From: CAYTLQ01 sp964438715
GTDB taxonomy: Bacteria; Bacteroidota; Ignavibacteria; Ignavibacteriales; Ignavibacteriaceae
Reading direction: 5' to 3'
NCBI GenBank assembly: GCA_964438715.1
Contig: CAYTLQ010000024.1
Location: 1-28,012 of the forward strand
Length of the DNA stretch: 28,012 nucleotides
This document shows, piece after piece, positions 25,269-28,012 of this stretch (position 1 is the stretch's first letter; each line of letters starts with the position of its first letter). The translations under genes were made by a program, and so were the position numbers. The notes beneath the pieces are model-generated. The model was not told where the DNA came from. It was given only the letters and a program-made list of their open reading frames with translations, and ran no database searches.

Positions 25269-25673
25269 ATGGCTCGCGATACGAATTTAAGCAAGGGTTT
25301 ACTCATCGGTTTTCTCACCGGATCAATCGTTGGCGCTGCAATAGCTCTTCTCTATGCCCCGAAGAGTGGCAAGGAATTAAGAAAAGATCTCAGAGGAAAA
25401 GCTGAAGAATTTCTTGAAGAAGCTGAAAAATCTCTTGATGTCGCAAAAGAACGCGCAAAGGAAATTGTTAATGAAGGAAAAAGAAAATCTGAAGCGCTTA
25501 TTAGCGATGCAAAAGTAAAAGCTGATGAACTATTGAAAGATGCCGATAAGCTTCTTTCCGATGCAAAATCGAAAGCAAGCGAAGTAAAAGATGCTTTAGG
25601 GTCTGAAGCCCAACGCCTTAAAACAGCAGTGAAAGCAGGTGTTGAAGCTTTTAAAGATAGCAAAAACGCCTGA
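25269..25673 (+). CDS. YtxH-domain protein
   Basis: A 134-residue protein. One N-terminal transmembrane segment (about 9-29, GLLIGFLTGSIVGAAIALLY) is followed by the family hallmark APKSGKELRKDLRGKAEE and then a long Lys/Glu/Ala-rich amphipathic helix with repeated KADELLKDAD/DAKSKASEVKD-like units, probably coiled coil. Such proteins are linked to general stress in Bacillus (YtxH) but their activity is unknown. A good AGGAG (25257-25261) lies 7 nt before the ATG. It precedes the DUF948-like gene by 11 bp, the same pairing as ytxGH. Confidence 0.88.
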   Translation: MARDTNLSKGLLIGFLTGSIVGAAIALLYAPKSGKELRKDLRGKAEEFLEEAEKSLDVAKERAKEIVNEGKRKSEALISDAKVKADELLKDADKLLSDAKSKASEVKDALGSEAQRLKTAVKAGVEAFKDSKNA

Positions 25674-25684
25674 TAGTTACTTCT

Positions 25685-26065
25685 ATGAAAGAAATATTTG
25701 AAATAGTTCTACTGATTTCCGCTTCCGCGCTGTGCCTTGCTTTAATTTATTATATCAGTTTAATTACCAGGTCTATTGAGTCCATCCGCAATGAGCTTCA
25801 TAAAATTGCCTTGCAGATAAATCCTTTGTTAGAATCTCTCAACGAAGTAAGCCGCTCGGTAAAATCTCTATCTGAGGATATTCGTGAACAACTTGCGAAA
25901 GTAAACTGGATAATTGACGAAATTAAAGGCAAAATCGAGGCTATAAGTTCACTCGAAAATCGCATTCGCGAAAGTGTAGAAACACCGGCACAGAACTTGA
26001 TGAGTAATCTCACGGCTGTAAAAAACGGCTTAACGGCGTTTTTTAGAGCATTGAGAAGAAACTAA
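25685..26065 (+). CDS. DUF948/YtxG-like membrane-anchored coiled-coil protein
   Basis: A 126-residue protein with one N-terminal membrane helix (about 5-26) and a predicted long helix (residues 27-126) with heptad-like hydrophobics (IESIRNELHKIALQINPLL, then LNEVSRSVKSLSEDIREQL). This matches DUF948 (YtxG) in size and design. Adjacent to the YtxH gene, it probably works with it at the membrane. The assignment rests on architecture and neighbourhood more than on strict motifs. Confidence 0.75.
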   Translation: MKEIFEIVLLISASALCLALIYYISLITRSIESIRNELHKIALQINPLLESLNEVSRSVKSLSEDIREQLAKVNWIIDEIKGKIEAISSLENRIRESVETPAQNLMSNLTAVKNGLTAFFRALRRN

Positions 26066-26080
26066 TTTTTCGTTTTTTAT

Positions 26081-26087
26081 AAAGGAG
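26081..26087 (+). promoter_or_regulatory. ribosome-binding site deciding the EF-G-like TTG start
   Basis: AAAGGAG lies 8 nt before TTG 26096, which gives the N-terminus expected for the family just ahead of the P-loop. A TTG start is therefore well supported. Confidence 0.8.
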
Positions 26088-26095
26088 ATTCTGTT

Positions 26096-27889
26096 TTGAA
26101 AGAATATCACACGGGCTCTATTCGCAATTTAACACTTATGGGACATGGCGGCAGTGGAAAAACCTCTCTTGCCGAAATTATTCTTTACACCGCGGGCGAA
26201 ACAACGCGAATAGGTTCAATTGCCGAAGGTAATACCGTTTCGGACTATACGCAAAATGAAATTGAAAAAAAATATTCTATTTCCCTTTCTCTTGTTCATT
26301 GTGAGTGGAATAATGTAAAAATCAACATTATTGATACTCCCGGATATTCCGACTTCATCGGTGAGGTGAAATGCGGAATGAAGGTTTGCGATACTGCTAT
26401 TATGGTACTTAAAGCTGTAGAAGGTATCGAGGTAGGCTCCGAAATTACCGGAAGGTTTGTTAACGAATTCAAACTACCTTCAGCAATTGTCATCAATAAA
26501 ATTGATAATGAACGCTCTGACTTTCGTAATGTTGTGGCGAAATCAAAAGAGCGTCTCACCAACGGTGCAATCGTCATTACTTTCCCTGTAAATGAAGGAA
26601 ACAATGTTGATACCGTTGTTGATGTTGTGAAGATGAAAGCATATCAGTACGGAGCGCCGGGCAGTAAAAAAGTAACGGAGATGGAAATTCCGGAAAGCTG
26701 TAAGGCTGATGCGGAAGCATATCGTACAGAATTAATAGAAAAGGTTGCCGAACTGGATGAGACCCTGATGAATAAATACTTCGAGGAAGGAACCCTTTCC
26801 GAAGAAGAACTGGAAAAGGGAATTCGCGAGTCAATGGTAAAGAGGAGCCTTTCACCGGTATTTGCTATTTCTTCCACCAAAGGTGTTGGAATTAATAATT
26901 TCCTTGACTTCATCGTTCGATTCTTTCCCTCTCCTCTCGATGTCGTTCCTGCGGCAGGGGAAATGAAAAACAACCATAATAAGGTTCTGGTAAAACCTGA
27001 TGAAAACGCTGAACCTGTCATTTTCATATTTAAGACAATATCCGAACAACATGTCGGCGAACTTTCTCTCTTCCGCGTTTATAGCGGAAGTGTTCAGGCC
27101 GGGCTCGATTTGATTAATGAAGCTACCGGCAAAGTTGAGCGACTCAATCAGCTTTCATTTCTTAATGGCAGAAACCGTACCGAGGCACAGAAAATTGATG
27201 CAGGTGATATTGGTGCTGTAGTTAAGCTAAAAGATACGCATACAAATAATACATTGGCTTCTAAAAATTTTCCTGTAGTTCTTGATGAAATACAGTTTCC
27301 CGAACCAATTATTACAAGTGCAATTATCCCGAAAGCAAAAGGAGATGAGGATAAGATTGCTAACGGTCTGCACACACTTCACGAAGAAGACCCCTCATTA
27401 TATCACAAATATGACCCGGAAATTTCTCAAACTATTATTTCCGGTCAGGGTGAAATTCATCTTGAACTGGCAGTAAAACGACTGAAAGAGCGCTATGGTG
27501 TTGATGTTGAATTAGTTGAACCGAAAATACCGTATCGCGAGACCATTCGTGGCAAGTGTGAGAGTGTTGAATACAAACACAAAAAACAATCAGGCGGTCG
27601 TGGTCAATTTGGTCATGTCTTCCTCAAACTTGAACCTCTTCCACGAGGTACCGGATTCCAATTTGAAGATAACATAGTTGGCGGAGTTGTTCCGGGGCGC
27701 TTTGTGCCTGCGGTTGAAAAGGGTATTGTTGAAACCATGAGTAAGGGAATACTTTCCGGCTGTCAGGTTGTCGATGTGAAAGTATCCTTGTTCGACGGTT
27801 CTTACCATGCGGTTGATTCTGATGAAAGGTCGTTTAAAGTTGCCGGTGCTATGGCATTTAGTAAGGGCTTCCTTGAAGCTAGGCACTGA
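26096..27889 (+). CDS. elongation factor G-like GTPase (EF-G2/FusA2 type), interrupted before domain V
   Basis: A translational GTPase of the EF-G-like (FusA2) clade. The G domain shows the P-loop GHGGSGKT (16-23), DTPGYSDF (80-87) with Tyr in place of the usual catalytic His, and NKID (134-137). The switch I RGITI motif of canonical EF-G is replaced by KKYSISLS, as in FusA2 proteins. Domains II to IV follow, with GRGQFGHVFLKLEP and GGVVPGRFVPAVEKG. Family members have about 690-700 residues; this frame stops at 597, after KGFLEARH, exactly where domain V should begin. The same frame continues with EF-G-like sequence past the stop, so this is either a disrupted gene or an erroneous sequence. 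It begins 30 bp after the DUF948-like gene. Confidence 0.9.
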   Translation: MKEYHTGSIRNLTLMGHGGSGKTSLAEIILYTAGETTRIGSIAEGNTVSDYTQNEIEKKYSISLSLVHCEWNNVKINIIDTPGYSDFIGEVKCGMKVCDTAIMVLKAVEGIEVGSEITGRFVNEFKLPSAIVINKIDNERSDFRNVVAKSKERLTNGAIVITFPVNEGNNVDTVVDVVKMKAYQYGAPGSKKVTEMEIPESCKADAEAYRTELIEKVAELDETLMNKYFEEGTLSEEELEKGIRESMVKRSLSPVFAISSTKGVGINNFLDFIVRFFPSPLDVVPAAGEMKNNHNKVLVKPDENAEPVIFIFKTISEQHVGELSLFRVYSGSVQAGLDLINEATGKVERLNQLSFLNGRNRTEAQKIDAGDIGAVVKLKDTHTNNTLASKNFPVVLDEIQFPEPIITSAIIPKAKGDEDKIANGLHTLHEEDPSLYHKYDPEISQTIISGQGEIHLELAVKRLKERYGVDVELVEPKIPYRETIRGKCESVEYKHKKQSGGRGQFGHVFLKLEPLPRGTGFQFEDNIVGGVVPGRFVPAVEKGIVETMSKGILSGCQVVDVKVSLFDGSYHAVDSDERSFKVAGAMAFSKGFLEARH

Positions 27890-28012
27890 TTGCTCGAGCC
27901 GATATATGAGGTTACAGTTAGGATTCCTGGATAATGTATGTGTGATGGCATTGGCAGTATTTCAAGCAGACGCGGACAATTTCTGGAACTGGAGACAGAC
28001 GGTAATTTCCAA
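27890..28012 (+). pseudogene. degenerate EF-G domain V continuation (partial at window end)
   Basis: In the same frame as the preceding CDS, codons after TGA 27887-27889 read LLEPIYEVTVRIPG, then a second stop TAA (27932-27934), then CMCDGIGSISSRRGQFLELE and TDGNFQ to the window edge. This aligns with the EF-G domain V pattern EPIYEVTVRIPEEYMGDVIGDISSRRG, with the stop in place of a Glu and Cys in place of Tyr and Gly. No frameshift is needed; substitutions alone account for the changes. It may be a true pseudogene or a low-quality sequence end. Confidence 0.75.

Noticed and set aside
25352..25663. 103-codon reverse open frame opposite the YtxH gene
   Set aside because: Serine/alanine-rich mirror of a Lys/Glu-rich coding helix; an antisense shadow without its own start signals.
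27887..28012. Diversity-generating retroelement or programmed recoding in the EF-G 3' end
   Set aside because: The changes are not confined to adenines, no reverse transcriptase or template repeat is seen, and no slippery site, pseudoknot or selenocysteine element is apparent. Two different stop codons also argue against recoding.

Overview
The window reads as a chromosomal segment of a Gram-negative bacterium of the Bacteroidota/Ignavibacteria (Chlorobi) group. The clues are two secreted proteins ending in a type IX secretion (Por) sorting domain, one with the 'NYPNPFNPS' signature common in Ignavibacteria, a TonB-dependent receptor with a carboxypeptidase-D-like N-terminal domain, signal peptides and lipoproteins, and AT-rich DNA with several TTG starts. 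No rRNA, tRNA, CRISPR array, insertion sequence or phage gene was seen. The taxonomic placement is inference.

Layout. (1) 1-2481: tail of a possible upstream gene, then zwf and pgl overlapping by 4 bp (oxidative pentose phosphate entry). (2) 2942-7156: a 1404-residue secreted GH13 alpha-amylase-family enzyme with several accessory domains and a T9SS tail, closed by a strong intrinsic terminator. (3) 7479-9340: a MarR regulator with a palindromic promoter region, a nitroreductase and a pirin, which look like an electrophile or quinone stress unit. (4) 9496-11705: a histidine kinase/OmpR-type response regulator pair, ending 2 bp from a convergent TonB-dependent receptor (11708-14020). (5) 14021-16447: an AT-rich island with a MazF/PemK-type toxin and an overlapping XRE-HTH/ImmA-IrrE metalloprotease gene, an operator with three half-sites over its promoter, and an unexplained nested hairpin. 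(6) 16448-21105: cell-envelope and secreted proteins (Sel1 repeats, YCF48/BNR-like repeats with a T9SS tail, a PEGA plus Omp28/thioredoxin-like lipoprotein, a small FN3-like protein). (7) 21127-25190: a tight run of SpoIID/LytB-like protein, Maf, an LPG-synthase-type membrane protein and NADP-isocitrate dehydrogenase. (8) 25269-28012: YtxH-like and DUF948/YtxG-like proteins, then an EF-G2-type GTPase whose domain V is interrupted by two in-frame stops before the window ends.

The best candidate for an under-described system is the MazF-type toxin paired with a HTH-ImmA/IrrE protein instead of a MazE antitoxin, with a compact operator that overlaps both promoter boxes. The second item of interest is the abruptly degenerate 3' end of the EF-G-like gene, which is either a real pseudogene or a sequence-quality problem at the edge of the sequence.
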